Origin: Desulfurococcaceae archaeon
GTDB taxonomy: Archaea > Thermoproteota > Thermoprotei_A > Sulfolobales > Desulfurococcaceae
Assembly: GCA_028275705.1 (NCBI GenBank)
Contig: JAPWUD010000005.1
Span: 1-64,000 of the forward strand
Reading direction: 5' to 3'
Length of the DNA: 64,000 bases
Under the pieces are notes generated by a model. It did no database searches. It was not told the origin of the DNA and saw only the letters and a program-made list of their open reading frames with translations. This document shows positions 1 to 8,884 of this stretch, piece after piece; the stretch's first letter is position 1; each line of letters begins with the position of its first letter. A program made the translations under genes and the position numbers.

Positions 1-25
1 AAAAAAAAAAAAAGTAAAAATGTTT
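1..25 (-). terminator. poly-T tract after the pilin-like gene
   Basis: Read on the minus strand, the bases directly after the stop codon of the pilin-like gene are T-rich and end in a run of 13 Ts at the window edge. Archaeal transcription ends at such T tracts without needing a hairpin. The tract may continue beyond the window. Confidence 0.5.
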
Positions 26-29
26 AAGA

Positions 30-455
30 CTAGACAACAGCTAGATTAACAGTATATACACCAGAATCAGTCTGAATAACGCCAGTTACTGTGTATACAC
101 CGGGTGGTATACTATTTTGTAATTCGTTACAAGTCGCCTCAAGTGCTTTGGATTCTCCAGGATTTAGCGTTATAGAACCACCTGTGATAGTACAGGTTGT
201 TCCATTCACTATAACACCACTTACTGTTACAGCGGCATTCCCAACATTCCTCACTGAGATATATGCGTTTCCCGTTGAGTTTACTAGAGCTGGCTGTCCA
301 ATTATCTCTAGTGTTCCCGCTTTACTTGCTGTTGGTGCAAACCACCAGAACCAAGCCATTAGTACTAGTCCTGCTGCTATTATTCCAATTGTTACTATTA
401 TTGCTAGAACTGGTGCACTTAGATCTCCACGTATTTTCCTCACGGCTACCACCAT
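30..455 (-). CDS. archaellin/type IV pilin-like protein with class III signal peptide
   Basis: Short secreted protein with the N-terminus of archaeal type IV pilins: a charged stretch (RKIRG), a likely prepilin peptidase (PibD) cut after the Gly, then one long hydrophobic helix (LSAPVLAIIVTIGIIAAG...). The remainder looks like one small beta domain with two Cys residues (TTC...ATC) and N-glycosylation sequons. The ORF track starts 16 codons earlier at 503. I prefer the ATG at 455 because a TATA-like box (477-489) lies about 22-34 nt upstream, as in leaderless crenarchaeal genes, and because the longer N-terminus would be an untypical leader for PibD. Probably a pilus or surface-adhesion subunit; the target structure is unknown. 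The hydrophobic helix and signal are seen; the pilin role is inferred. Confidence 0.7.
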   Translation of the reverse strand: MVVAVRKIRGDLSAPVLAIIVTIGIIAAGLVLMAWFWWFAPTASKAGTLEIIGQPALVNSTGNAYISVRNVGNAAVTVSGVIVNGTTCTITGGSITLNPGESKALEATCNELQNSIPPGVYTVTGVIQTDSGVYTVNLAVV

Positions 456-476
456 TACTATATAAGTAATCAAAGT

Positions 477-489
477 CTTTAAAATATTT
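477..489 (-). promoter_or_regulatory. TATA box of the pilin-like gene
   Basis: On the minus strand the sequence reads AAATATTTTAAAG, ending about 22 nt before the ATG at 455. This is the distance expected for leaderless transcription in Crenarchaeota and is the main argument for the shorter start. Confidence 0.45.
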
Positions 490-616
490 GTAGTCGTTCT
501 CATTTACTTGCACTCTATATTGGTTATTGGTTTAATTAATGTGTTTAGTTGTCTCTATGTTGGAGTTTAGTGCTTGGTGTTTTAAGTGATTTAAGGTTGT
601 CTAGCATAGTGTATAA

Positions 617-2776
617 TTGAGTGTGGTGTTTGTGGGTGTTGAATACCCGTATCTAGCAATACTGGCAGTTATAGCTTTTACAATGGCTGTATCGGGGTTA
701 ATCTACTTCTTCATAAACACCTACACAGAGGCTTTGAAGACCCCTATTTTATCCACGTATGCACAGGCATGCTACACGGTCGATAATAAAACATACTTGG
801 AGGTAACAATTAAGCATGAGAGGGGGTTGATTGTTAACCTACAGAGGATAGAAGTGTATAGTGATAATGGTGCAGTAGTATATACTCCAGGCGGGAGCTT
901 AGCCGATATCAATGTGACGATGGAGGGGTTTAATGGGAGACTAGGGCCGGGTCAAGTAGGATATGTAAAAATGATCTTCCCCAGTGGATACTTCACACCT
1001 AATAAAACATATAGTGGGGTAGTATTATTCGACGCTGGAAACACAGTATTCACATTCCAAGTAGTGAAATGCCCATTTATAACATACCCATACCCAACAA
1101 CACTACTAAACCTAGGCTTAACAGCATCAACAGGTACAATACTAGCACTTGGATTAATCAAGACAGTCGCCATGAAGCCGGACATACGACTATACACACG
1201 GGAAAACGTATTCTACAACGACACATTCGACACAGACCCCTTCACGACGGGGAGGATAATTAAGGTAAATTGCACTGATAAATGGCAGTATCTATCACAG
1301 AGTATATATATCTCGATAAACCGCGGTGATAAAATAGTAGATGAGTGCATTATACTCGTCAATAAATCACTACCTTCAACGGGTACAGTCTACATTGCAT
1401 TTAATTCAACATCTGGAGTTATGGGAGCCTGGGGACGAGTAGATGCGATCTTGTACAATAACAGCACTAACTACTTTTACACTATTGGTGCACGCTTTCA
1501 GGGAGATAGTGCAGACGCCGTCAATATAACTTTGAATAATCGCTATGTACTATATACTAGTGGTGTTACAGTGAGTGCGCCTTACTACATAGTTGCAATG
1601 TATGTATTTAATATTGGAAACCTTAGTTTATGGTTGAATAATGGCTATTATGGACCTGTTTCAGATAAAACGGTTGTTCCTACTCACGCTGGTCTTGGAG
1701 TACTATGGGAGAAGGCAAACATCATGGTTTATTTAGATAATTTATTGATTACTCTCAATGCACCGCCATGGTTCGTAAATGTGACGAGTGTACCGGTAGG
1801 GTGGAGTATTGTACTGAGGGATCAGAGTGGTAATATCGTTAGTAGCGGTACGTCTGTAAATGGAAATGTAACGCTCGATCTTAGAAACTACAATATCTAT
1901 ATCGTGAAGAATGCCACGCTCGAAGTCTACGATGATCGGGGTTATCTACAGGTGTCTAGGAGTTTTGACTACGTTATGGGTGGAGAAGTATACATTATCA
2001 CCGGGACTTACACACCTGGCGTCGAGTTTAATGGTCTCGCTGTAGGTGTTGGACAATTTGATACTGTAATACTGTATAATATAACGGATCTCGGCAATCT
2101 CTCGCTTGTTCAGAGCATAAGTGCTAACTCAGTGTTTAATGGATCCTCAAGTATAGTGATAGGCTCCGGTACAATCTACTTGTTGAATACTAGTGGTGTA
2201 TATACATACGACTATTCAATGAGTATGTGGAGGCTTGTAACGAGTGCTTGTAGGGCTAGTGGGCTAGGGGCTGGTATAGGTGTGGTTGGAGACGGAGTAA
2301 TTGTTGTACCTGGTGTTGGCAATAACTCACTCTGCATTTACAACATGACTACTGGTTCTACTACTCTCTACTTAGTCACGGATGGTGATGTAACTGAGTA
2401 TACTTGCCTAGCGAGTAGTGGATACACAGTCTACGTGTCTCTACTTGGTAGTAGTGGACCCGTGATAGTTGCATACTATGTATCTAGTGGAGTCGTCTCC
2501 AAGAATGCTACTTACTCCATTAGAGACTATAGGTTATATGGGTTGACGCATGATGGCTCGAGATACCTCTACTTTATTATACCATATGGTGGGGATTATG
2601 GTGGAGTCTATAGACTCGACACATTGACGGGTGAAACATATCCTCTCCCAATACTATTATGGCCGGGCCCCGTTAGCCCTGGGGATAGACTTGAATACTA
2701 CTCTAATAACCTCATATATGCACGCGATGAGGGTACTGATGAATTATACTTGATTCCACTAGAATACGTGCTCTAA
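617..2776 (+). CDS. large membrane-anchored surface protein, function unknown
   Basis: 719 residues starting with TTG (an in-frame GTG lies two codons on). A hydrophobic helix at about residues 10-33 anchors the N-terminus and a second hydrophobic stretch lies near 160-185. The rest is rich in Ser, Thr, Asn, Tyr and N-x-T/S sequons, as expected for an extracellular glycoprotein. The middle (about 200-380) has the alternating strand pattern of a lectin/LamG-like sandwich, and the C-terminal third resembles propeller blades (repeated V-x-x-G and I-Y-x-L-N patterns). It follows a divergently transcribed pilin-like gene with only about 160 bp between their starts, so the two may share a role in surface structures or adhesion. 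No family is recognised. Confidence 0.7.
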   Translation: MSVVFVGVEYPYLAILAVIAFTMAVSGLIYFFINTYTEALKTPILSTYAQACYTVDNKTYLEVTIKHERGLIVNLQRIEVYSDNGAVVYTPGGSLADINVTMEGFNGRLGPGQVGYVKMIFPSGYFTPNKTYSGVVLFDAGNTVFTFQVVKCPFITYPYPTTLLNLGLTASTGTILALGLIKTVAMKPDIRLYTRENVFYNDTFDTDPFTTGRIIKVNCTDKWQYLSQSIYISINRGDKIVDECIILVNKSLPSTGTVYIAFNSTSGVMGAWGRVDAILYNNSTNYFYTIGARFQGDSADAVNITLNNRYVLYTSGVTVSAPYYIVAMYVFNIGNLSLWLNNGYYGPVSDKTVVPTHAGLGVLWEKANIMVYLDNLLITLNAPPWFVNVTSVPVGWSIVLRDQSGNIVSSGTSVNGNVTLDLRNYNIYIVKNATLEVYDDRGYLQVSRSFDYVMGGEVYIITGTYTPGVEFNGLAVGVGQFDTVILYNITDLGNLSLVQSISANSVFNGSSSIVIGSGTIYLLNTSGVYTYDYSMSMWRLVTSACRASGLGAGIGVVGDGVIVVPGVGNNSLCIYNMTTGSTTLYLVTDGDVTEYTCLASSGYTVYVSLLGSSGPVIVAYYVSSGVVSKNATYSIRDYRLYGLTHDGSRYLYFIIPYGGDYGGVYRLDTLTGETYPLPILLWPGPVSPGDRLEYYSNNLIYARDEGTDELYLIPLEYVL

Positions 2777-2793
2777 TAGTGTAAAAATTTGTT

Positions 2794-3717
2794 TTAAACA
2801 CCAAGTATTGTCTTTATTAGAGCCATGCGTATGTATAGTCCATTCTTGGCTTGCTCGAAGTACATTGCTTGTGGTAGTGCATCTACGTCTGTTGTCAACT
2901 CCCAGACTCTTGGTAACGGGTGCATGATTATTGGTATGTGCTTGAGTTTCTTGAGGTAATCGTAGTTTACTATGTAGCTGCCCTTTAACCTCTCATACTC
3001 CTCGGGCTTCATTCTCTCCTTTTGCAGTCTTGTAACGTAGAGAACGTCTAGTTTCTCAATTACCTCGTCTAGTTTTTCATGTAGCTCGTACTTCGCCCCC
3101 CTCTGATCTAGTATCTTCAATACCTCCTCACGTGGCTGTAGCTCTCTTGGTGAAATATAGTGTATTTCAACATCTCTAAAGTTTGAGAGTGCATATGAGA
3201 GACTAGATATTGTCCTCCCATACTTTAAGTCACCCATTAATCCAACACGAGTACCCTCAACTCTACCAAATACTCTCCAAATAGTGTAGATGTCTAGCAA
3301 TGCCTGGGTTGGGTGCTCATTGTATCCATCACCAGCGTTTATAACTGGGGCTCTACAGATTTGCGCGGCTCTAGCTGCAAACCCCGGTTCTCTATGCCTC
3401 ACAACTATTAAGTCAGGGTTGTAGCTGTCAACTGTTCTAAGCGTGTCCTCTGGAGACTCACCCTTAGCCATGCTTGTAGCCTCCTCGGGCCCCAGATCTA
3501 TAGTTAAACCCCCTAGCTTCGCCATTGCAAATTGGAAACTAAGCCTTGTCCTAGTGCTGGGCTCGAAGAATGCTGTAAATAAAATCCTCCCCCTAGCTAC
3601 TTCAAGTCTCTCTCCGCTTTCAACCCTCCTCCTCAACTTCTCTGCTAAATTAACTAGGTACTCTATATCACTCCTACTGAATTGGAGGGCTGATAATACA
3701 TCCATTCCCCTATACAT
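2794..3717 (-). CDS. pyrB: aspartate carbamoyltransferase catalytic subunit
   Basis: Condenses carbamoyl phosphate with aspartate in pyrimidine synthesis. 307 residues, normal for the catalytic chain. The carbamoyl-phosphate site STRTR is at residues 54-58, the mobile-loop Lys is in AKGES near 85, HPTQ is at 135-138 and HPLPR at 266-270, so the active site looks complete. The regulatory chain PyrI, often adjacent in archaea, is not in this window. It converges with the surface-protein gene (17 bp between stops) and faces the small gene at 3777. An ATG four codons downstream of the listed start (3705) is a possible alternative. Confidence 0.95.
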   Translation of the reverse strand: MYRGMDVLSALQFSRSDIEYLVNLAEKLRRRVESGERLEVARGRILFTAFFEPSTRTRLSFQFAMAKLGGLTIDLGPEEATSMAKGESPEDTLRTVDSYNPDLIVVRHREPGFAARAAQICRAPVINAGDGYNEHPTQALLDIYTIWRVFGRVEGTRVGLMGDLKYGRTISSLSYALSNFRDVEIHYISPRELQPREEVLKILDQRGAKYELHEKLDEVIEKLDVLYVTRLQKERMKPEEYERLKGSYIVNYDYLKKLKHIPIIMHPLPRVWELTTDVDALPQAMYFEQAKNGLYIRMALIKTILGV

Positions 3718-3752
3718 GTGGATGCACCGTGATGTAGTATAGGGTCTGCGAG

Positions 3753-3765
3753 TATATATTTATTT
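3753..3765 (+). promoter_or_regulatory. TATA box for the gene at 3777
   Basis: TATATATTTATTT lies just upstream of the small gene. Its distance to the ATG at 3777 suits a leaderless transcript beginning there and argues against the TTG (3765) used in the ORF track. Confidence 0.4.
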
Positions 3766-3776
3766 TGGTGAAGACA

Positions 3777-4214
3777 ATGTACACTCTACCCAGGCTTTTA
3801 GATATTAATGCAAAGTCAAGGGTCTTCAGGGACTCCAAGAAACTAGTAATTGTGAGTAGGTGCCTTGAATTAGAGAAACCATGGGTTATAGAGGAGTTTA
3901 GGAAGAAGGGGTATCAGGTAGTCACTGCATGCCCTGAGGCAGAGCACGTGAATATGCTTGGCTTCAAACTAGCAGGTGTTCTCGCTAGGTGTAGCTTTGA
4001 TGAAGTAGCAGTATTGACTATTGATGGGAGTATGCACTGTACTCAACTACACTGGATGCTGGAGGAGGTATATAAGATTATGAAGCCCCTTGGAGCCCGT
4101 AGACACTTCGTTGTATATGAGGATAAAGTAGTGGAGGCTTCAGAGAAGACTGTTAAGTACTCTAGGTACCTCGCGAAAATACAAAAACTCCTGGGAGAAG
4201 TAAGGGAGGAGTAG
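3777..4214 (+). CDS. conserved-looking small protein between pyrB and pyrC, function unknown
   Basis: About 145 residues from ATG 3777 (the ORF track begins at TTG 3765, inside the presumed TATA region). The protein looks like an alpha/beta domain with four spaced Cys residues (SRCLE, TACPE, ARCSF, MHCTQLH) and a His pair near the last one, which could bind a metal or an iron-sulphur cluster. The last 30 residues are a charged helix. Its stop directly abuts the dihydroorotase stop on the other strand. Position between two pyrimidine genes hints at a link to that pathway, but I do not recognise the family. Confidence 0.65.
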   Translation: MYTLPRLLDINAKSRVFRDSKKLVIVSRCLELEKPWVIEEFRKKGYQVVTACPEAEHVNMLGFKLAGVLARCSFDEVAVLTIDGSMHCTQLHWMLEEVYKIMKPLGARRHFVVYEDKVVEASEKTVKYSRYLAKIQKLLGEVREE

Positions 4215-5555
4215 TTACTTAGTAATTGGCTTCAACCAAACACCTGTTTTTACTCCAGTTAATTCCCCATCTCTAACCACAATGGATCCTCTTAACACAA
4301 CGTGTTTTACTCTACCCTTCAACCTCCAGCCGATGAATGGTGATATCTTATACTTGTACTCGAGCCACTCGGGTGTGATTACAAACTCTGTATTAGGATC
4401 TACTATGACTAGGTCTCCATTAGCGCCTGGGAGGATTGAGCCTTTGAATGGCCATAGTTTGAATAGCTTGGCTGGGTTCTCTGATAGTAGCTTTGGTATA
4501 GTTGTTAGTGGAGTAAAACCACGAATAGCTAAGTCTAGCATTAATGGCAGCATTGTCTGGACTCCTGCAAAACCCGCTGAGGCCTCCCAAATACTCTTAG
4601 ACTTCTCCTCTGGTGTGTGTGGTGCGTGGTCTGATCCAATAGCGTCGAAGTAGCCCTTTGCTACAGCCTCCAGTAGCTTCTCTCTCTGAATTCCTCCCCT
4701 TATTGGTGGATTCACCTTTACAAGGGATCCGTACTTAGAGTAGTCTTCTTCACCGAGTACTAGGTAGTGTGGGCATGTCTCAGCAGTTATGTCGACGCCT
4801 AATTTCCTCGCATTCATTACTGCTTCGAGTGCATCTATTGAGGAGACGTGTACTATGTGTGGTTTTCCACCAGTGTATTTGGCTATAGTAGCGATCTTCG
4901 CGATACTGTACACCTCGGTAACGGGAGGCCTAGCATCGCGGTGGAGTATGGGGTTTTCACCGAGTTTCCTTGCTTTCTCAGTGAAGTACACTACTAGTGC
5001 GTGGTCTTCAGCGTGGAACATTATCCTAGTATTGTGCTTAGCTGATTTAGATAGTATCTCGTATAGTGAGCTATCGCTTGGTGGAGGTATATTACCAGTT
5101 GTCGGCCCCATGAAGACCTTAAAACCCACAGCACCCTCGGCTAGTATATCCTCGAATAAGTGAGTGTTTCCATCGTGGAGTACCCCTGTTAACGCGAAGT
5201 CTACATAGGCCTTGGGCTTGAGGATCTCTGCTTTCTCTCTGAGTCTACTTGGAGTATCCACGGGTGGTATTGTATTTGGGTGTTCTATAACTGTTGTTAC
5301 TCCACCCTTAACCGCTGCCTTAGAGCCGTGCTCAAAGTCGTCTTTATACTCTAATCCAGGCTCCCTCATGTGTACGTGCTCATCTACAACACCTGGTAAT
5401 ACGTAGTGTCCACGGGCTTCAATAACCTCCTCCACTCCACTAGCCGGGAGCCCCCTACCTATCTCCATGATTAATCCATCCTCGATCCTTACGTCTAGTT
5501 GGTATATACCAGTAGAAGTGATGACGAGTCCATTTCTAACTAGTATGCTAGTCAT
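4215..5555 (-). CDS. pyrC: dihydroorotase (amidohydrolase family)
   Basis: Zinc amidohydrolase that cyclises carbamoyl-aspartate to dihydroorotate. 446 residues. Metal ligands are visible: HVH at 60-62, the carboxylated Lys in GFKVFMG (about 146), His in HAED (181), His in HVSS (236) and Asp in GSDHAPH (309). The length and DEHVHMREPG motif also occur in allantoinases, which belong to the same family. The nearby pyrB gene favours dihydroorotase, while the molybdenum hydroxylases just downstream, if they were purine oxidases, would leave allantoinase open. The start ATG is preceded by a GGTG element. Confidence 0.85.
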   Translation of the reverse strand: MTSILVRNGLVITSTGIYQLDVRIEDGLIMEIGRGLPASGVEEVIEARGHYVLPGVVDEHVHMREPGLEYKDDFEHGSKAAVKGGVTTVIEHPNTIPPVDTPSRLREKAEILKPKAYVDFALTGVLHDGNTHLFEDILAEGAVGFKVFMGPTTGNIPPPSDSSLYEILSKSAKHNTRIMFHAEDHALVVYFTEKARKLGENPILHRDARPPVTEVYSIAKIATIAKYTGGKPHIVHVSSIDALEAVMNARKLGVDITAETCPHYLVLGEEDYSKYGSLVKVNPPIRGGIQREKLLEAVAKGYFDAIGSDHAPHTPEEKSKSIWEASAGFAGVQTMLPLMLDLAIRGFTPLTTIPKLLSENPAKLFKLWPFKGSILPGANGDLVIVDPNTEFVITPEWLEYKYKISPFIGWRLKGRVKHVVLRGSIVVRDGELTGVKTGVWLKPITK

Positions 5556-5587
5556 TTTGGGACACCATTGCTTAGTATTTGGATGAA

Positions 5588-5600
5588 AGTATTTATTTTA
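5588..5600 (+). promoter_or_regulatory. TATA box for the molybdenum-hydroxylase operon
   Basis: AGTATTTATTTTA lies about 29 nt before an ATG at 5629. That ATG is the expected leaderless start but opens a frame of only 12 codons; the real coding frame is offset by one base (see the large-subunit entry). Confidence 0.45.
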
Positions 5601-5641
5601 GTCCCATTGGATAAGATATATTAAGTATATGGTGGTTCACC

Positions 5642-7996
5642 CTGGAGGATCCATACAAGCTCCTTGAGAAGTGGATATCGGCTGAATCCTACCTAGTTGT
5701 TGGTAGAGAGGTTACGAGGGTGGATGCATGGGATAAAGCTCTTGGTAGAGCCATGTTCACGGAGGACTACTACGTCGACTACTTATTGGCTAATGCATTG
5801 TTTATTAAGCAGGTTTTAAGCCCAATGCCTCATGCACGGATAAAGAAGATTGACGCTTCTAGAGCACTATCTATTAGCGGTGTACACGGGGTTTTCACAG
5901 CTAGTAGTATACCCGGTGAGAATCAAGTTGGATATGCAATACCAGACCAACCCCTCATAGCTGAGGGTAAAGTTAGGTATGCTGGAGAGTTGGTTGCACT
6001 TGTAGCAGCCTCCGACTTTGATAAAGCTATTAGAGGTGCTGAGGAGGTTGTAGTTGACTACGAGCCTCTTCCAGCATTACTCGACCCATTGGAGGCTATG
6101 GAGAGGAGGGATGTATTAGTACACGAGGAGAGGGGCTCAAACATAGCATTCCAGACTCGTGTGAGAAAGGGGAATGTAGAGGAGGGTTTCTCCAAGGCAC
6201 ACGTGGTTGTTGAGAATGAGTATAGACTACACCACCAAGAGCACGCGTACTTGGAGACTGAGGCCGCCCTCGCGATACCCGAGAGTGAGGGGAGGGTCAC
6301 AGTTATAGGTGCACTTCAATACCCACACCTAGGGCAGAAAATAGTATCCCGTGTTCTCGGAGTACCCATGAGTAAAGTGAAAATAGTTGCACCATACATT
6401 GGGGGTGGTTTTGGAGGTAAAGACGATGAAGGCCCCTTAACATGTGCAAAAGCAGCTCTCGTAGCGTACTTAACTGGTAGACCAGCCTTCATACTCTACA
6501 GTAGGGAGGACTCTATAAGAGTGCATCCTAAGCGTGAGGCAGCTGTAATAAGGTATAAGAGTGGTGTGGATGCTGGTGGAAAGCTTACAGCAATAGAGGT
6601 CACTATAATCCATGACACGGGGGCTTATGCTAATAGGGGCCCCTTCATACTCTGGAGGGCAACTATGCATGCGTCTGGTCCATACGAGGTTCCAAATGCT
6701 AAGGTTGATGGATACGCTGTCTACACAAATAAAGTATACCAGGGCTCCTTCAGGGGGTTTGGTAATTTATCAATACAGTTCGCTGTGGAGAGGCAAATGG
6801 ATCTACTGGCTGAGAAGCTTGGATTAGACCCTGTGGAGTTTAGGCTTAGAAATATATTGAGGGAGGGCTCCTACACTTTGACGAGCCAGCTCCTAGACCA
6901 CTCTGTTGGAGTTGGAGAGGCGTTGAAGCGTGTTGCTGAGAAAGCTGATTGGTGGAGGAAGAGGAGGGAGATTGAGGAGTTTAACAAGTCTAGTGAGAGG
7001 TTTAAGAGGGGTATTGGAGTAGCGGTTGCATGGCATGGTATAAGTACATCGAGAGCTGTCCCGGACTGGTCTAATGCATATGTGAAGGTTGAGCTAGATG
7101 GATCGGTCACAGTCTACACGGGGATTGTGGAGATGGGTCAGGGCTCTCCAACATCATCACATGTCCAAATAGTTTCAGAGATACTCGGTGTCCCCGTGGA
7201 CAAGGTTAAAGTTGTATTTGCGACAACAGAGGCTCCAGACTCTGGTGCAACTCATGCTTCCAGAGGCACTGGTATAGGTGGACTCGGTGTACTCGTAGCT
7301 GCTGCTAAGATAAGGGAGAGGTTGGCTTCTCTAGCTGGTAGAGTTCTCGGCGTAGATCCGGGTGAGCTTGAATTCAAGGATGGAAGGGTTTATTCTAGGA
7401 GGGATCCATCGAAGAGTATTTCTTGGAGAGACCTAGTGAGGGAGGCTTATGCTAGAGGTGTTGAAGTTAGTGCAACAGGCTACTACTACCTCCCAAAGGG
7501 GAGGTTTGATGAGTCAACTGGGCAGGGGTTTGCATACCCAGCTTACAGCTATATAGTCTTGGTGACCGAGGTTGAGGTGGATACACGGACGGGTCTTGTG
7601 AGAGTACTTAGAGTATACCCTGGCCTAGCCTCTGGGAAGATTATTAATCCAAAGCAGGTGGAGGGGCAGATAGAGGGGGCAATCGCGCAGGCTATAGGCT
7701 ACACACTCATGGAGTACCTATACTTCGATGAATATGGGAGAGTGTTGAATGCAAACTTTACAGACTACGTTATACCGACACCTAAAGACATCCCAGAGAT
7801 CGAGAAGCCGGTGTACGTGGAGGATAAGTTTAGACACGGTGCATTTGGAGCTAAGGGAGTTGGTGAAATGGCGTTAATACCTGGCCCAGCATCTATAGCG
7901 AACGCGGTTGCGCACGCTCTCGGAGTAAACATTACTTCTACTCCTCTAACTCCATGGAGGTTATTGGAGTATATTAAGCGATCTCCAAGGGGATGA
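5642..7996 (+). CDS. molybdenum hydroxylase large (molybdopterin) subunit, set 1
   Basis: Molybdopterin-cytosine-dinucleotide binding subunit of the xanthine dehydrogenase/CO dehydrogenase/aldehyde oxidoreductase family. Visible motifs: GGGFGGK, VYQGSFRGFGN at the Mo site, EMGQGSPT, and the base-catalyst Glu in GAKGVGEMAL near the C-terminus. The Mo-site loop is not the AYxCSFR of true CO dehydrogenase, so the substrate is probably an aldehyde or N-heterocycle; unknown. The ORF track starts at GTG 5720, but the same frame upstream reads family-like sequence (YKLLEKW...REVTRVDAWDK) back to a stop at 5612, with no ATG, GTG or TTG. A CTG at 5642 with GGTGG upstream would give 784 residues, close to the 786 of its paralogue. 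A one-base insertion or an unusual start is likely. Confidence 0.88.
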   Translation: MEDPYKLLEKWISAESYLVVGREVTRVDAWDKALGRAMFTEDYYVDYLLANALFIKQVLSPMPHARIKKIDASRALSISGVHGVFTASSIPGENQVGYAIPDQPLIAEGKVRYAGELVALVAASDFDKAIRGAEEVVVDYEPLPALLDPLEAMERRDVLVHEERGSNIAFQTRVRKGNVEEGFSKAHVVVENEYRLHHQEHAYLETEAALAIPESEGRVTVIGALQYPHLGQKIVSRVLGVPMSKVKIVAPYIGGGFGGKDDEGPLTCAKAALVAYLTGRPAFILYSREDSIRVHPKREAAVIRYKSGVDAGGKLTAIEVTIIHDTGAYANRGPFILWRATMHASGPYEVPNAKVDGYAVYTNKVYQGSFRGFGNLSIQFAVERQMDLLAEKLGLDPVEFRLRNILREGSYTLTSQLLDHSVGVGEALKRVAEKADWWRKRREIEEFNKSSERFKRGIGVAVAWHGISTSRAVPDWSNAYVKVELDGSVTVYTGIVEMGQGSPTSSHVQIVSEILGVPVDKVKVVFATTEAPDSGATHASRGTGIGGLGVLVAAAKIRERLASLAGRVLGVDPGELEFKDGRVYSRRDPSKSISWRDLVREAYARGVEVSATGYYYLPKGRFDESTGQGFAYPAYSYIVLVTEVEVDTRTGLVRVLRVYPGLASGKIINPKQVEGQIEGAIAQAIGYTLMEYLYFDEYGRVLNANFTDYVIPTPKDIPEIEKPVYVEDKFRHGAFGAKGVGEMALIPGPASIANAVAHALGVNITSTPLTPWRLLEYIKRSPRG

Positions 7997-7999
7997 ACT

Positions 8000-8884
8000 A
8001 TGTATAGGCTGCCTGAGTACGATTACTATAAGCCCGGTAATCTAGAGGAGGCTTTGAAGCTCTTAGATAAACTTGGGGATGCTAGAATATTGGCTGGTGG
8101 GACAGACTTAATTCTAGACATGAAGACTGGTAGGTATAAACCTAGAAGTGTAATTGATATTGGGGGCTTAAAGGAATTAAAGTACATTATCGACACTGGT
8201 GAAGCACTTAGAATAGGGGCATTAACAACAATCCAGGAGCTCGTTGACTTTCCAATTGTGCACTCGAAGACCCCGTTGCTCTGGGAGGCGGCTATTAGGT
8301 TTGCATACTGGCAGATTAGGAATATGGCTACTATTGGTGGGAATCTATGTAATGCATCGCCAGCAGCTGATACAGCACCACCACTACTAGTATATAATGC
8401 GGTTGTTAAAGCTGCGAGTCTTAGTGGGGAGAGGTATATTCCAATAGGGGATTTCTTCCTGGGCCCGAGGCATGTAAGTCTAGGTAGAAGCGAGCTATTA
8501 GTTGAGGTCATTGTCCCCTATAAGAGCCTTGAGAAGTATGGCTCTGCATACGCTAAGATTGGTAGGAGGAGGGGTCACGATATATCAGTTGTTGCCGCGG
8601 CTGCCGCGATCAGGGTTGAAGACGGCTTAATTGCAGATGCTCGAGTAGCCCTCAACTCTATTGCACCAACACCTGTTAGGGCTAGGAGTGTGGAGAAGTA
8701 CCTAGTTGGTAGAAGACCTGGTATCGAGGTATTTAGAGAGGCTTCTAAACTAGTATCTAGTGATGTATCTCCAATAACCGATGTGAGGGCTCCAGCTGAG
8801 TATAGGTTGCACGCTGCAATGGTCCTCGTTGAGGATCTACTATTAGAGTCATATAAGCGTGCTTTCAGGGGTGGTCAGGAGTGA
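8000..8884 (+). CDS. molybdenum hydroxylase FAD-binding subunit, set 1
   Basis: 294 residues, typical of the medium subunit (CoxM/XdhB type) that passes electrons from the iron-sulphur subunit to FAD. The two FAD-pyrophosphate motifs are present: AGGTDLI near residue 33 and ATIGGNLCNASPAAD near 110-125. The C-terminal CO-dehydrogenase flavoprotein domain (SPITDVRAPAEYR) is present. It follows the large subunit by 3 bp and overlaps the 2Fe-2S gene by 4 bp (GTGA). A 77-bp stretch over the second FAD motif is nearly identical in DNA to the set-2 paralogue. Confidence 0.92.
   Translation: MYRLPEYDYYKPGNLEEALKLLDKLGDARILAGGTDLILDMKTGRYKPRSVIDIGGLKELKYIIDTGEALRIGALTTIQELVDFPIVHSKTPLLWEAAIRFAYWQIRNMATIGGNLCNASPAADTAPPLLVYNAVVKAASLSGERYIPIGDFFLGPRHVSLGRSELLVEVIVPYKSLEKYGSAYAKIGRRRGHDISVVAAAAAIRVEDGLIADARVALNSIAPTPVRARSVEKYLVGRRPGIEVFREASKLVSSDVSPITDVRAPAEYRLHAAMVLVEDLLLESYKRAFRGGQE
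8312..8388 (+). repeat. 77-bp tract shared with 12059-12135 (copy 1)
   Basis: This tract and 12059-12135 differ at only one base of 77 (CATCGCC against CATCCCC), whereas the flanking DNA of the two FAD-subunit genes is clearly diverged. It encodes IRNMATIGGNLCNASPAAD and what follows. The pattern suggests gene conversion between the paralogues. Confidence 0.9.

Noticed and set aside
1-13. A-tract at the window start as part of a replication origin
   Set aside because: No origin boxes or orc1/cdc6 gene; it is better read as a poly-T terminator of the minus-strand pilin gene.
5629-5667. 12-codon ORF from ATG 5629 as a regulatory upstream peptide
   Set aside because: Less likely than a one-base disruption, because the next frame continues family-like protein sequence right beside it; kept only as part of the start finding.
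8026-8511. 161-codon minus-strand ORF
   Set aside because: Shadow of the FAD-subunit gene with its FAD motifs on the plus strand.
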